Source: Kitasatospora phosalacinea
GTDB lineage: Bacteria; Actinomycetota; Actinomycetes; Streptomycetales; Streptomycetaceae
Assembly (NCBI RefSeq): GCF_000716545.1
Contig: NZ_JNWZ01000061.1
Location: 1-42,125 of the forward strand
Reading direction: 5' to 3'
DNA length: 42,125 nt
Positions 8,699 through 16,436 of this stretch are shown here, one piece after another (position 1 is the first letter of the stretch; each line of letters begins with the position of its first letter). The notes under the pieces were generated by a model, which saw only the letters and a list, made by a program, of their open reading frames with translations, had not been told where the DNA came from and ran no database searches. Position numbers and translations under genes: made by a program.

Positions 8699-10597
8699 AT
8701 GACCGAGCTCAGCCGTCGCAACGCCCTGCTGCTGGCCGCCCTCACGGCCGGCAGCACGGGCCTCACCCTGACCGGCCCCACCACCGCCCGGGCCGCCACC
8801 GCCCGGGCCGCCGCCCCCGGCGGTCTCGCCTGGGACGCCGACTGGGCGGCCGCCGCGTACGCCGCCGACCCGGCCGCCGCCACCGCCTCCGGCAGCGAGG
8901 GCGGGCCGTTCGGGCCCGGCGCGGCCTTCGACAACAACACCGGCTCCCGGTTCTCCAGCAACTTCGCCGACGACGCCTGGATCCGCGTCGACCTCGGCAG
9001 CGTCATCCGGATCACCCGGGTCGTGCTGGTCTGGGAGGCCGCCTACGGCCTCAAGTACGTCGTGGAGGTCTCCCGCGACGGCGCCGCCTGGCAGTCGGTC
9101 TACACCGAGAACGCCGGCACCGGCGGCACCACCACCATCCACACCCACCCGCAGCCCGCCCTCGGCCGGTACGTCCGGATGCGCGGCCTGCAGCGCGCCA
9201 CCCCGTACGGCTACTCGCTGTACGCCTTCCAGGTCTACGGCGGCGCCCCCGCCCCCGCCGCCACCGGCACCGCGAACCTGGCGCTCAACCACCCCGGCTA
9301 CGGCAACTACTACCAGGACGCCGGGCACACCCCGCTGCACGCCTTCGACGGCGGCGTCCCCGCGGGGCTGAGCGGCGACGCCACCCGCTGGGCCAGCGAC
9401 TGGAACGACCACCGGTGGATCGCCGTCGACCTCGGCGCGAGCGCCCGGATCACCGCCGTCGACCTGCACTGGGAGTCCGCCTACGCGGTCGACTACCGGA
9501 TCCAGGTCTCCGACGACAACCAGAACTGGCGCACCGTCTACCAGCCCACCGCCGCCCAGGTCGCCGCCCGCGACGCGGACATCGGCACCCCCGGCAGCTC
9601 GGCCGGCCTGCACGACGCCGTCACCCTGCCCACCCCCGCCACCGGCCGCTACGTCCGGATGCTCGGCGTGCGCCGCCGCCGCTTCTACAACCCCGCCCCC
9701 GCCACCGCCCAGTTCGGCTACTCGCTCTACGAGTTCCAGGTCTGGGGCACCGGCGGCAGCGCCGCCGCCGAGTACCCGGCGCCGCCGGCGGAGAGCACCG
9801 GCGCCTACCGCACCGTCTTCTTCGACGACTTCGCGGGCACCAGCCTCGACCGCGGCAAGTGGCGGGTCGTCGTCACCGGCTCCACCATGGGCTCCGTCAA
9901 CGGCGAGTCCCAGGCGTACGTCGACGACCCCAGCACCCTGAAGGTCTCCGACAGCCAACTGCTCATCACCCCCCGCTACCTGCCCGGCGGCTACAACGCC
10001 CCCGGCGGCGGGAACTACAAGTTCACCTCCGCCCGGATCGACACCAGCACCGCCGTCAACTTCACCTACGGCCGGGTCAGCGCCCGGATCAAGATGCCCG
10101 CCGGGCTCGGCCTGTGGCCCGCGTTCTGGCTGCTCGGATCGAACGTCGACGACCCGGACGTGTCCTGGCCCAACTGCGGCGAGACCGACATCATGGAGAA
10201 CATCGGCTACGCCGACTGGACCAGCAGCGCCCTGCACGGCCCCGGCTACTCCGCCGACGGCAACATCGGCGCCCTCCAGCACTTCCCCGCCGGGCAGGAC
10301 GTCACCGGCTGGCACGTGTACGCCGTCGAGTGGACGCCCACCGCCATGCGCTTCAGCGTCGACGGCGCCCAGACCCTGGAAGTGCCCCGGCAGAAGACGC
10401 TCGCCACCCGCGGTGCCTGGGTGTTCGACCACGACCAGTACGTGATCCTCAACTTCGCCCTCGGCGGCGCCTACCCCGCCGGCTGGAACAAGGTCACCAC
10501 CCCCTTCTGGGGCCTGCCGCAGTCCACCGTCGACCAGATCGCCGCCGGCGCGGCCACCCTCGCCGTGGACTGGGTCCGAATCGAACAGCGGGCCTGA
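8699..10597 (+). CDS. Secreted GH16 endoglucanase with two discoidin modules
   Basis: 632-residue enzyme. The N-terminus MTELSRRNALLLAAL has a twin-arginine pattern, so Tat export is likely. Two F5/8-type C (discoidin, CBM32-like) modules follow at about residues 45-180 and 195-355. Each has a WIRVDLGS or WIAVDLGA strand, a YVRM strand and a terminal YSLYxFQV(Y/W)G. A GH16 catalytic domain occupies about 370-632 with the active site GETDIMENIG: E495 nucleophile, D497, E500 acid/base. The form E-T-D-I-M-E without an extra residue suggests laminarinase/beta-1,3-glucanase or related activity, retaining mechanism. The substrate is inferred, not proven. The preceding beta-helix gene probably belongs to the same polysaccharide response. 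Confidence 0.93.
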   Translation: MTELSRRNALLLAALTAGSTGLTLTGPTTARAATARAAAPGGLAWDADWAAAAYAADPAAATASGSEGGPFGPGAAFDNNTGSRFSSNFADDAWIRVDLGSVIRITRVVLVWEAAYGLKYVVEVSRDGAAWQSVYTENAGTGGTTTIHTHPQPALGRYVRMRGLQRATPYGYSLYAFQVYGGAPAPAATGTANLALNHPGYGNYYQDAGHTPLHAFDGGVPAGLSGDATRWASDWNDHRWIAVDLGASARITAVDLHWESAYAVDYRIQVSDDNQNWRTVYQPTAAQVAARDADIGTPGSSAGLHDAVTLPTPATGRYVRMLGVRRRRFYNPAPATAQFGYSLYEFQVWGTGGSAAAEYPAPPAESTGAYRTVFFDDFAGTSLDRGKWRVVVTGSTMGSVNGESQAYVDDPSTLKVSDSQLLITPRYLPGGYNAPGGGNYKFTSARIDTSTAVNFTYGRVSARIKMPAGLGLWPAFWLLGSNVDDPDVSWPNCGETDIMENIGYADWTSSALHGPGYSADGNIGALQHFPAGQDVTGWHVYAVEWTPTAMRFSVDGAQTLEVPRQKTLATRGAWVFDHDQYVILNFALGGAYPAGWNKVTTPFWGLPQSTVDQIAAGAATLAVDWVRIEQRA

Positions 10598-10747
10598 CGC
10601 CCCACCGGGCCGGACGGCGGAGATTCCCGGGAAATACTCAGGAATGCCGTCGTTCGGCCCAATACGCGTATCTAAGACCCGGCTGACGGTCAGATGGGAG
10701 GGCCCACCGATGAGGGCACTTGACCACCCGTCAGAGGAGTCCACGCC

Positions 10748-11977
10748 TTGTCCCGTCCCAGCCCCACCCGTCGCACCCTGGCCGTCACCGCGGCGTTCGT
10801 CGCCGCCGCCAGCGCACTGGCCGTGCCCGCCGCGTACTCCACCGACAGCGCGCCCGCCCACACCCGGGTCACGGCCGCGACCACCATCACCGAGAACCGG
10901 CTGCCCTTCACCACCCGCTTCGAGGGCGACTTCCGCGGTGGCATCACCCACATCAGCAACACCCTGATGACCTGCGACGAGACCCAGCCGCCCGTCGACC
11001 CCGCCCAGGCCCCCTGCGCGCAGGCCCGCAACGGCGACGGGTCGCGCCCGATCAACAACAACTTCCAGATGAAGTACGTCAACATCGACGGCCCCGGCCA
11101 CGTCGGTCCGCTCGGCGACACCATCTACTCCTCCAGCTCCGCCGACCTGCAGCTGCCCGAGGACGCCACCGTCAAGTTCGCCCGCCTCTACTGGGGCGGC
11201 ACCCGCGGCATCGGCGACACCGTCCTGCCCGAGAGCCAGATCGACGAGATCTACTTCAAGTTCCCCGGCGACGCCCAGTACACCAACATCGCCAACCAGC
11301 AGCCCTCCATCGGCTACATCACCACCGACCAGGAGAGCAGCTACCAGGCCTCCGCCGACATCACCGAGCAGGTCCGCCACCACGGCTCCGGCACCTACGA
11401 GGCCGCCGACATGGACTCCGTCGTCAAGTCGCACAGCTGGGGCGGCTGGACGGTCGTCGTCGCCTACGAGCGCGACTGCGAGCCGCTGCGCCACCTGCAC
11501 GTCTGGGACGGCTTCCAGCCCGAACTGCCCAACAGCCCCGCCCTCACCGGCACCCTGAGCGGCATCAAGACCCCCGCCACCGGCCCCGTCACCGGCCACC
11601 TCGGCTGGGTCGTCTACGACGGCGACCACAAGTGGACCGGCGACACCATGGACATGAAGTCCACCAACGGCCCGCTCACCCGGTTCAGCGACGCCCTGCA
11701 CCCCGCGAACGACGCCTTCACCTCCAACCTCGACAACGCCGACCCGGCCCAGCGCTTCCCGCGCAACCCGGCCTACCCCAACACCTTCGGCTACGACGCC
11801 AACCGCTGGAACGTCTCCCCGTACCTGCGCAACGGCGACACCGACCTCAGCATCACCGTCAACACCGAGGGCGACGGCTACGACCTCGGCGTCTTCTACG
11901 CCGACGTCGACATCGACCCGGCCAGCCTGCGCACCGCCAAGGCCCGGCCCCGCTCCGCCTGGACCGGCCAGCGCTGA
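10748..11977 (+). CDS. Exported DUF3344-like protein
   Basis: 409-residue secreted protein. It has a signal peptide (MSRPSPTRRTLAVTAAFVAA, cleavage near VPAAYS). The rest is one extracellular domain with motifs VKFARLYWGGTRG, YQASADITEQV, WGGWTVVVAYERD, LRHLHVWDGF and DLGVFYADVDIDP. These match the beta-rich DUF3344-type region found at the start of Streptomyces surface proteins with DUF11 repeats, but here it stands alone with no anchor. Function unknown. The TTG at 10748 lies eight bases after GAGGAG and begins the only signal-like segment. The upstream region carries two short palindromes (TTCCCGGGAA at 10624 and ATACGCGTAT at 10662) of unknown meaning. Confidence 0.75.
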   Translation: MSRPSPTRRTLAVTAAFVAAASALAVPAAYSTDSAPAHTRVTAATTITENRLPFTTRFEGDFRGGITHISNTLMTCDETQPPVDPAQAPCAQARNGDGSRPINNNFQMKYVNIDGPGHVGPLGDTIYSSSSADLQLPEDATVKFARLYWGGTRGIGDTVLPESQIDEIYFKFPGDAQYTNIANQQPSIGYITTDQESSYQASADITEQVRHHGSGTYEAADMDSVVKSHSWGGWTVVVAYERDCEPLRHLHVWDGFQPELPNSPALTGTLSGIKTPATGPVTGHLGWVVYDGDHKWTGDTMDMKSTNGPLTRFSDALHPANDAFTSNLDNADPAQRFPRNPAYPNTFGYDANRWNVSPYLRNGDTDLSITVNTEGDGYDLGVFYADVDIDPASLRTAKARPRSAWTGQR

Positions 11978-11992
11978 CCCGGCCCGCCCCGA

Positions 11993-12029
11993 ACGGCCCG
12001 CCGCAGGCAACCCGCCCGCGGCGGGCCGT
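11993..12029 (+). terminator. Hairpin terminator after the DUF3344-like gene
   Basis: A perfect 12-bp stem, ACGGCCCGCCGC (11993-12004) with GCGGCGGGCCGT (12018-12029), and a 13-base loop, starting 16 bases after the stop codon. Confidence 0.75.
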
Positions 12030-12099
12030 CGCCGTGCGCGCGGGTCCTTCCGCCCCGCAGGGGGTTTCGGCCGTTCGGGGGCGGGGGAACCGATGGCGG

Positions 12100-12960
12100 G
12101 TGGACGTGCTCGCTGTGGTGTTCGCCGTGTTCGGGGCCGCCTCCAACGCCGCCGGGACGGCCTTCCAGCGGAAGGCCGCGGCCCGGGTCGACCGGGGCGG
12201 GGGCCTGCGGTTCCTGCTGGTGCTGGCCCGGGACCCGGCGTGGGTGGCGGGCATCGCCGGAGTGGCGGGGGCCGCGCTGTTCCAGGCGCTGGCGCTCGCC
12301 TTCGGGCCGCTCGCGCTGGTCCAGCCGGTGTTCGTGCTGGAGCTGCCGTTCGCGCTGCTGATCGCCGCGCCGCTGCTGCACCGCCGGATGCCCGCCGCCG
12401 GGTGGGCGGGCGTCGCGGCGGTGGTCGGCGGCCTGGCGCTGTTCCTCGGCTGCGCCGCCCCGTCCGGCGCGGAGGACCAGGCGCCGATGAGCCGCTGGGT
12501 GCCCGTCCTGGCCGGCTGCCTGGGCGTGATGGCGCTGTGCGTGGCGGCCACCCGGGACCGCCGCCGGAGCCCGGTATTCCGGGCCGGGGCGCTCGGGACG
12601 GCCGCCGCCGTCGGCAACGCGCTGACCGCCGCCCTGCTGAAGTCCGCCACCGGCACCTTCTCCGACCACGGCCTGCCCGCGTTCCTGACCGCCTGGCAGA
12701 CGTACGGCTTCGCGCTCACCGGCATCGCCGCCGTCCTGCTGCTGGAGAACGCCCTGCAGGCGGGCCCGCTGGTCGCCTCCCAGCCCGCGCTGACCATCGG
12801 CGACGCCGCCGTCAGCCTGCTGCTCGGCGTGGTGCTGTTCGACGAGACGGTCCGCACCGGCTGGCTGCTGATCCCCGAGGTGCTCGCCGTCGCCCTGGTG
12901 GTCGGCGGCGTGATCACCCTGGTCCGGGCCGTCCCGAACATCCGCGAGACGGCGCACTGA
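12100..12960 (+). CDS. DMT-superfamily membrane protein
   Basis: 286-residue integral membrane protein with about nine or ten hydrophobic helices. The sequence starts VDVLAVVFAVFGAASNAAGT and has the paired-repeat look of EamA/DMT or NIPA-like transporters, including FGPLALVQPVFVLELPFALL in the first half and GPLVASQPALTIGDAAVSLL in the second. That repeated 'GPLxxxQP' element at the end of each half is a hallmark of the two-fold repeat. The substrate is unknown (drug, metabolite or Mg2+ are all possible). I chose GTG 12100 because the membrane segment begins there. The ATG at 12093 is in another frame. A short hairpin (12960-12976) overlaps the stop. Confidence 0.8.
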   Translation: MDVLAVVFAVFGAASNAAGTAFQRKAAARVDRGGGLRFLLVLARDPAWVAGIAGVAGAALFQALALAFGPLALVQPVFVLELPFALLIAAPLLHRRMPAAGWAGVAAVVGGLALFLGCAAPSGAEDQAPMSRWVPVLAGCLGVMALCVAATRDRRRSPVFRAGALGTAAAVGNALTAALLKSATGTFSDHGLPAFLTAWQTYGFALTGIAAVLLLENALQAGPLVASQPALTIGDAAVSLLLGVVLFDETVRTGWLLIPEVLAVALVVGGVITLVRAVPNIRETAH

Positions 12961-13091
12961 CGGCCCGTCGGGCCGTACCCGCCCGCCGACGCCGCCCCCG
13001 GGCGGAACCGCGCGGGGCGGGGCGGGCGTCCGTCCTTCACGACGGCGGCCCGGTGATCATGGCCGTCGGCCGACGCCCTGGGAGGAGCGCC

Positions 13092-14078
13092 GTGACGGAC
13101 GGTACACCGGAGAGCAAGCCGCCCGCGGGCGGGAGACGCTGGTGGCGGACCGCGGTACTGGTCGGCTGCGGGGTGCTGCTGGCGGGGCCGGCCGCGCTCG
13201 CCGCGGTGCGGCTGTTCGGGTGGGACGACGGGACGGTGTGGGCCATGCCGATGGCCGGGCTGCCGTACGCGGCGCTGCTCACCGCCGTGCTGCTGCCCGT
13301 CGTCGCGGCGCTGCGCGGGAAGTGGCTGACCGGGACCGCGGCCGCGCTGGTGGTGCTGCAGCTGTGCTGGCTGGTGCCCCGCCTCCTGCCGGACGGGGGA
13401 GACGTCCCGGCCGGCGCGCCCCGGCTGCGGGTGGCGACCAGCAACAACTTCATGGGTCAGGTCTCGCCGAAGGCCCTGGTCGACCTGGTGCGCACCCAGC
13501 GGATCGACGTGCTGGCCGTCGAGGAGCAGAGCGACTCCGCCGCCGACGCGCTGGACGCGGCCGGCATCCGCACCCTGCTCCCGCACCGCGAGCGCCCGGC
13601 CGGCACCGACAGCGCGCTCTACACCCGGCTGTCCGTCAGCTCCGCCGCCGACCCGGCCTGGCAGACCGCCAACCTGACCGTCGACCTCGGCGGCCACCCG
13701 GTGCACCTGGTCGCCGTGCACACCTACTACCCGCTCGGCGACGCCCGCCGCTGGGCCGAGGGGCTGCACCGGCTGACCGCCGCCGCCCCCGGACGCACCC
13801 GGGACGCCGTCCTGCTGGGCGACTTCAACGCCACCCTCGACCACGAGCCGATGCGCGACCTGATCGACACCGGCCTGACCGACACCCACGAGGAGCTCGG
13901 CGCCGGCCTGTTCCCGACCTGGCCCCAGGACCACCCGGACTTCCGGGGCGTGCCGCCCGTGATCCAGATCGACCACGTCCTGCACGGCTCCGCGCTGACC
14001 GCCGTCGAGGTCTCCGAGCACGCCCTGGCGCGCAGCGACCACCGCGCCGTGGTCGCCGAACTCGCCGTCACCGGATAG
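13092..14078 (+). CDS. Membrane-anchored endonuclease/exonuclease/phosphatase protein
   Basis: 328 residues. Three hydrophobic segments at about residues 18-102 are followed by an extracytoplasmic EEP hydrolase domain (about 110-328). Catalytic signatures: LRVATSNNFMG with an N replacing the usual WN, the metal-binding Glu in DVLAVEEQSD, VAVHTYYP, GDFNATLDH and the terminal SDHRAVVAEL. Members cleave phosphodiesters in DNA, phosphoinositides or sphingomyelin. With N-terminal helices and an external domain, an extracellular DNA or lipid target is likely, but the substrate is not readable. GTG 13092 follows GGAGGAG by four or five bases. Confidence 0.85.
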   Translation: MTDGTPESKPPAGGRRWWRTAVLVGCGVLLAGPAALAAVRLFGWDDGTVWAMPMAGLPYAALLTAVLLPVVAALRGKWLTGTAAALVVLQLCWLVPRLLPDGGDVPAGAPRLRVATSNNFMGQVSPKALVDLVRTQRIDVLAVEEQSDSAADALDAAGIRTLLPHRERPAGTDSALYTRLSVSSAADPAWQTANLTVDLGGHPVHLVAVHTYYPLGDARRWAEGLHRLTAAAPGRTRDAVLLGDFNATLDHEPMRDLIDTGLTDTHEELGAGLFPTWPQDHPDFRGVPPVIQIDHVLHGSALTAVEVSEHALARSDHRAVVAELAVTG

Positions 14079-14149
14079 CCGGACAGCCGGACAGCCGGGA
14101 AGCGGGCGGGCGGGGAGTCGAAGACGCCGTCACCACGGACGCCGTCACC

Positions 14150-14842
14150 TCAGTCGGCCCGGTGGGCGCCGCGGCCCTCCGGCTCCCCGGGCCCCTCGGC
14201 GGCGGCGTGCCCCTCCTCGCTGTCGCGCCGCTCGCCGGAGCCGTCCTCGCGGCGGCCGCGGAAGCGGTGGACCAGGACGGCGAGGAGCACGACACCCACC
14301 ACGACCAGGGCGAGGGTGCGGCCGACGGTGCCCTCCACCTTCGAGTAGGCCGCGCCCGCGAAGTAGCCGAGCAGCACGCAGCCCACGCCCCAGAGCAGGC
14401 CGCCGACCGCGTTGAACAGCAGGAACTTGCGGTAGGGCATCTTCGAGACGCCCGCCAGCGCGGGCATCAGGGCGCGGAAGAACGCCACGAACCGGCCCAG
14501 CAGGACCGCCGCCGGGCCACGACGGCGGATCAACTCCTGGGCGCGGCCGATCCGCTGCGCGTGGCGGCGCATCGACTTGGTCTCCAGCACGCGCGGGCCC
14601 AACCGCAGCCCCACCTCGTAGCCGATCGTGTCGCCCAGCACCGCCGCGCCCACCACCGCCACCAGCATCCAGCCCAGCGAGACGCTGCCCTGGTGGGCCA
14701 GCACGCCGCCGAGCACCGCCGCCGTCTCGCCGGGCAGCACGAAACCGAAGAACAGCGCGTCCTCGGCGAACACCAGCGCCGCCACCACCGCGTACACCAC
14801 CGGTCCGGACAGACCGCCCAGCCAGTCGGTCACCGACTTCAC
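14150..14842 (-). CDS. DedA-family membrane protein
   Basis: 230-residue member of the DedA/VTT (SNARE-associated) family. It has 'FFGFVLPGETAAVLGGVLA', the 'GDTIGYEVGLRLG' loop and the conserved 'LLGRFVAFFRALMPALAGVS' segment with its Arg residues, then a membrane helix 'LLWGVGCVLLGYFAGAAY'. The C-terminal 30 residues are charged and cytoplasmic. DedA proteins are implicated in flipping undecaprenyl phosphate or phospholipids and in membrane-potential homeostasis. GTG 14842 is chosen: GAGGTGG lies about five bases upstream. The gene is convergent with the EEP gene and divergent from the TerD-vWA gene, whose start is 90 bases away. Confidence 0.88.
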   Translation of the reverse strand: MKSVTDWLGGLSGPVVYAVVAALVFAEDALFFGFVLPGETAAVLGGVLAHQGSVSLGWMLVAVVGAAVLGDTIGYEVGLRLGPRVLETKSMRRHAQRIGRAQELIRRRGPAAVLLGRFVAFFRALMPALAGVSKMPYRKFLLFNAVGGLLWGVGCVLLGYFAGAAYSKVEGTVGRTLALVVVGVVLLAVLVHRFRGRREDGSGERRDSEEGHAAAEGPGEPEGRGAHRAD

Positions 14843-14932
14843 CCGGACCACCTCGTTCCGTTCCGTCCCACCGTAACCCGCGTTCCCGGACCGGACGGGG
14901 CCCGGCGCGACCGCAGCGGGCAGACTGAGGGG

Positions 14933-16273
14933 GTGACAGCGACTCCACTCGCCAAGGGCGCGAACCTGCCGATCGACGCCGCCGCCGTCCGGGCCGACCT
15001 CACCTGGCGGGCCGGGCCGGACGGGCCCGTTCCGAGCGCCGCCGTGCTGCTGCTCGGCGCGGACGGCGGCCCGCGACTGCTCCGGGGCGCGGAACGGGCC
15101 CCGGGCGTCGGGCTCCGGCCGGACGGGGCCGACGTCGACCTGGCCGCGCTGCCGCCCGGCGTCCAGCGGGTGCTGCTGCTGGCCGTCACCGACGGGGGCG
15201 GCCTCGGCGCCGTCCCCGGCCTGTCGCTGCTGCTCGGCGACGCCCGCACCGGGGCCGGGCTGGTCCGCTTCGACCCCGCGGCGGGCGCGGAGCGCGCGCT
15301 GGTCTGCGGCGAGCTGTACCTGCGCGAGGGGCGCTGGAAGTTCCGCGCCGTCGGCCAGGGTTGGACGGACGGCCTGGCCGGCCTCGCCGTCGCGCACGGG
15401 TTCACCCTCCGGGAGCCCGAGCCCGAGCCGGTGGTGCCCGCAGCCGTGGTGCCCGAGCCGGTGGTGCCCGCAGCCGTGGCGCCGGAGCCGGTGGTGCCCG
15501 AGCCGGTGGAGTCGGCGGAGGAGCGGGCCCTGCCCGTCGACATGCGCAAGCGGCTCGGCCTGCGCAAGCAGCAGGTCGCGGTCAGCCTGCGCAAGCACGG
15601 CGCCCAGCAGCTCACCGCCCGGGTGATCCTGGTGTTGGACGCCTCCGGCTCGATGGCCACCCTCTACCACCGGGGCGTGGTCGCCGACGTGGTGGAGCGG
15701 ATGGCCGCCGTCGCCGCCCAGTTGGACGACGACCGCACCATGCAGGCGTGGACGTTCGCCTCCCAGCCCGCCCGGCTGCCCGACCTGCGGCCGGCCGAAC
15801 TCCCCGACTGGCTGCGCCTGCACGTCAGGGTCGGTGAGATGTCGCTGTTCGGCCGCCGCAAGCTCCGCCCGCCGCTGCCGGACGGGCGGGTGGACATGAA
15901 GGCCGTCGGCATCCAGAACGAGGAGCAGAAGGTGATCGCCCAGGTCCGCGAGTACGTGCGCGGGAACCCGACGTCCGACCCGACGCTGGTGCTGTTCTTC
16001 TCCGACGGCGGCGTCTACCGCAACAGCGAGATCGAACGCGAGCTGCGCGCCGCCGTGGAGGAGCCGGTCTTCTGGCAGTTCGTCGGCCTCGGCCGCGGCG
16101 ACTACGGCGTCCTCGAACGCTTCGACGCCCTCCCCGGCCGCCGGGTCGACAACGTCGGCTTCTTCGCGGTCGACGACATCAGCACCCTCCCGGACCCCGA
16201 GCTGTACGACCGCCTGCTGTCCCAGTTCCCGCAGTGGGTGGCGGCCGCGCGGCGGGCGGGGATCCTGCGGTAG
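14933..16273 (+). CDS. TerD-domain and von Willebrand A fusion (TerF-like)
   Basis: 446 residues. Residues 1-165 resemble a TerD-type calcium-binding domain (MTATPLAKGANLPI start, VLLLGADG, VLLLAVTDGG, LVCGELYLREGRWKFRAVGQGW). A hinge of repeated Pro-Glu-Val-Val units (about 163-198) leads to a vWA domain with MIDAS DASGS (D236, S238, S240), FFSDGG and FWQFVGLGRGDYGVL. This TerD+vWA layout is known in TerF-like proteins of the tellurium/stress system, where domains are thought to sense Ca2+ at the membrane. No other ter gene is nearby. The GTG at 14933 lies right after GAGGG, so the transcript may be nearly leaderless. The stop codon lies inside a 36-bp tandem duplication. Confidence 0.88.
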   Translation: MTATPLAKGANLPIDAAAVRADLTWRAGPDGPVPSAAVLLLGADGGPRLLRGAERAPGVGLRPDGADVDLAALPPGVQRVLLLAVTDGGGLGAVPGLSLLLGDARTGAGLVRFDPAAGAERALVCGELYLREGRWKFRAVGQGWTDGLAGLAVAHGFTLREPEPEPVVPAAVVPEPVVPAAVAPEPVVPEPVESAEERALPVDMRKRLGLRKQQVAVSLRKHGAQQLTARVILVLDASGSMATLYHRGVVADVVERMAAVAAQLDDDRTMQAWTFASQPARLPDLRPAELPDWLRLHVRVGEMSLFGRRKLRPPLPDGRVDMKAVGIQNEEQKVIAQVREYVRGNPTSDPTLVLFFSDGGVYRNSEIERELRAAVEEPVFWQFVGLGRGDYGVLERFDALPGRRVDNVGFFAVDDISTLPDPELYDRLLSQFPQWVAAARRAGILR

Positions 16274-16322
16274 CCGGGGGCGGCGGGGCGGGCGGGAATC
16301 CTGCGGCGGACGGGGGCGGCGG
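16251..16322 (+). repeat. 36-bp tandem duplication across the TerD-vWA stop codon
   Basis: Units 16251-16286 and 16287-16322 match at 32 of 36 positions. The first unit carries the last codons and the TAG. In the second unit TAG has become CGG, and the codons for RAGILR are kept with one synonymous change (GGG to GGA). The second copy lies in the same frame and would stay open until TAG at 16367-16369. Confidence 0.8.
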
Positions 16323-16325
16323 AGC

Positions 16326-16359
16326 GAACGGAACGCAACGAATGGATCACGTTCCGTTC
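16326..16359. promoter_or_regulatory. Inverted repeat upstream of the metalloprotease gene
   Basis: GAACGGAACG (16326-16335) and CGTTCCGTTC (16350-16359) are perfect 10-bp arms around 14 bases, followed by an AT-rich TTAAATAGAAG. It is 78 bases before the protease GTG. The position suits an operator for a dimeric regulator, but it could also act as the terminator of the TerD-vWA gene. Confidence 0.5.
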
Positions 16360-16436
16360 AGTTAAATAGAAGTGTTTGTCTGTTCACGGACAGGCTCTCG
16401 GTCGGCTACCCCTCAGCTACCCGACTGGAGTCCCGC

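Noticed and set aside
8507..12010. 1167-codon minus-strand frame opposite GH16 and DUF3344-like genes
   Set aside because: Val/Gly/Asp-rich repetitive translation, antisense to two clearly coding genes with export signals.
15414..15515. GAGCCGGTGGTGCCC-type repeats considered as a CRISPR or regulatory array
   Set aside because: They are in frame inside the TerD-vWA gene and encode the Pro-Glu-Val hinge.
16362..16367. TTAAAT as -10 of the M4 protease
   Set aside because: No -35-like hexamer lies 16-19 bases upstream, so I did not call a promoter there.
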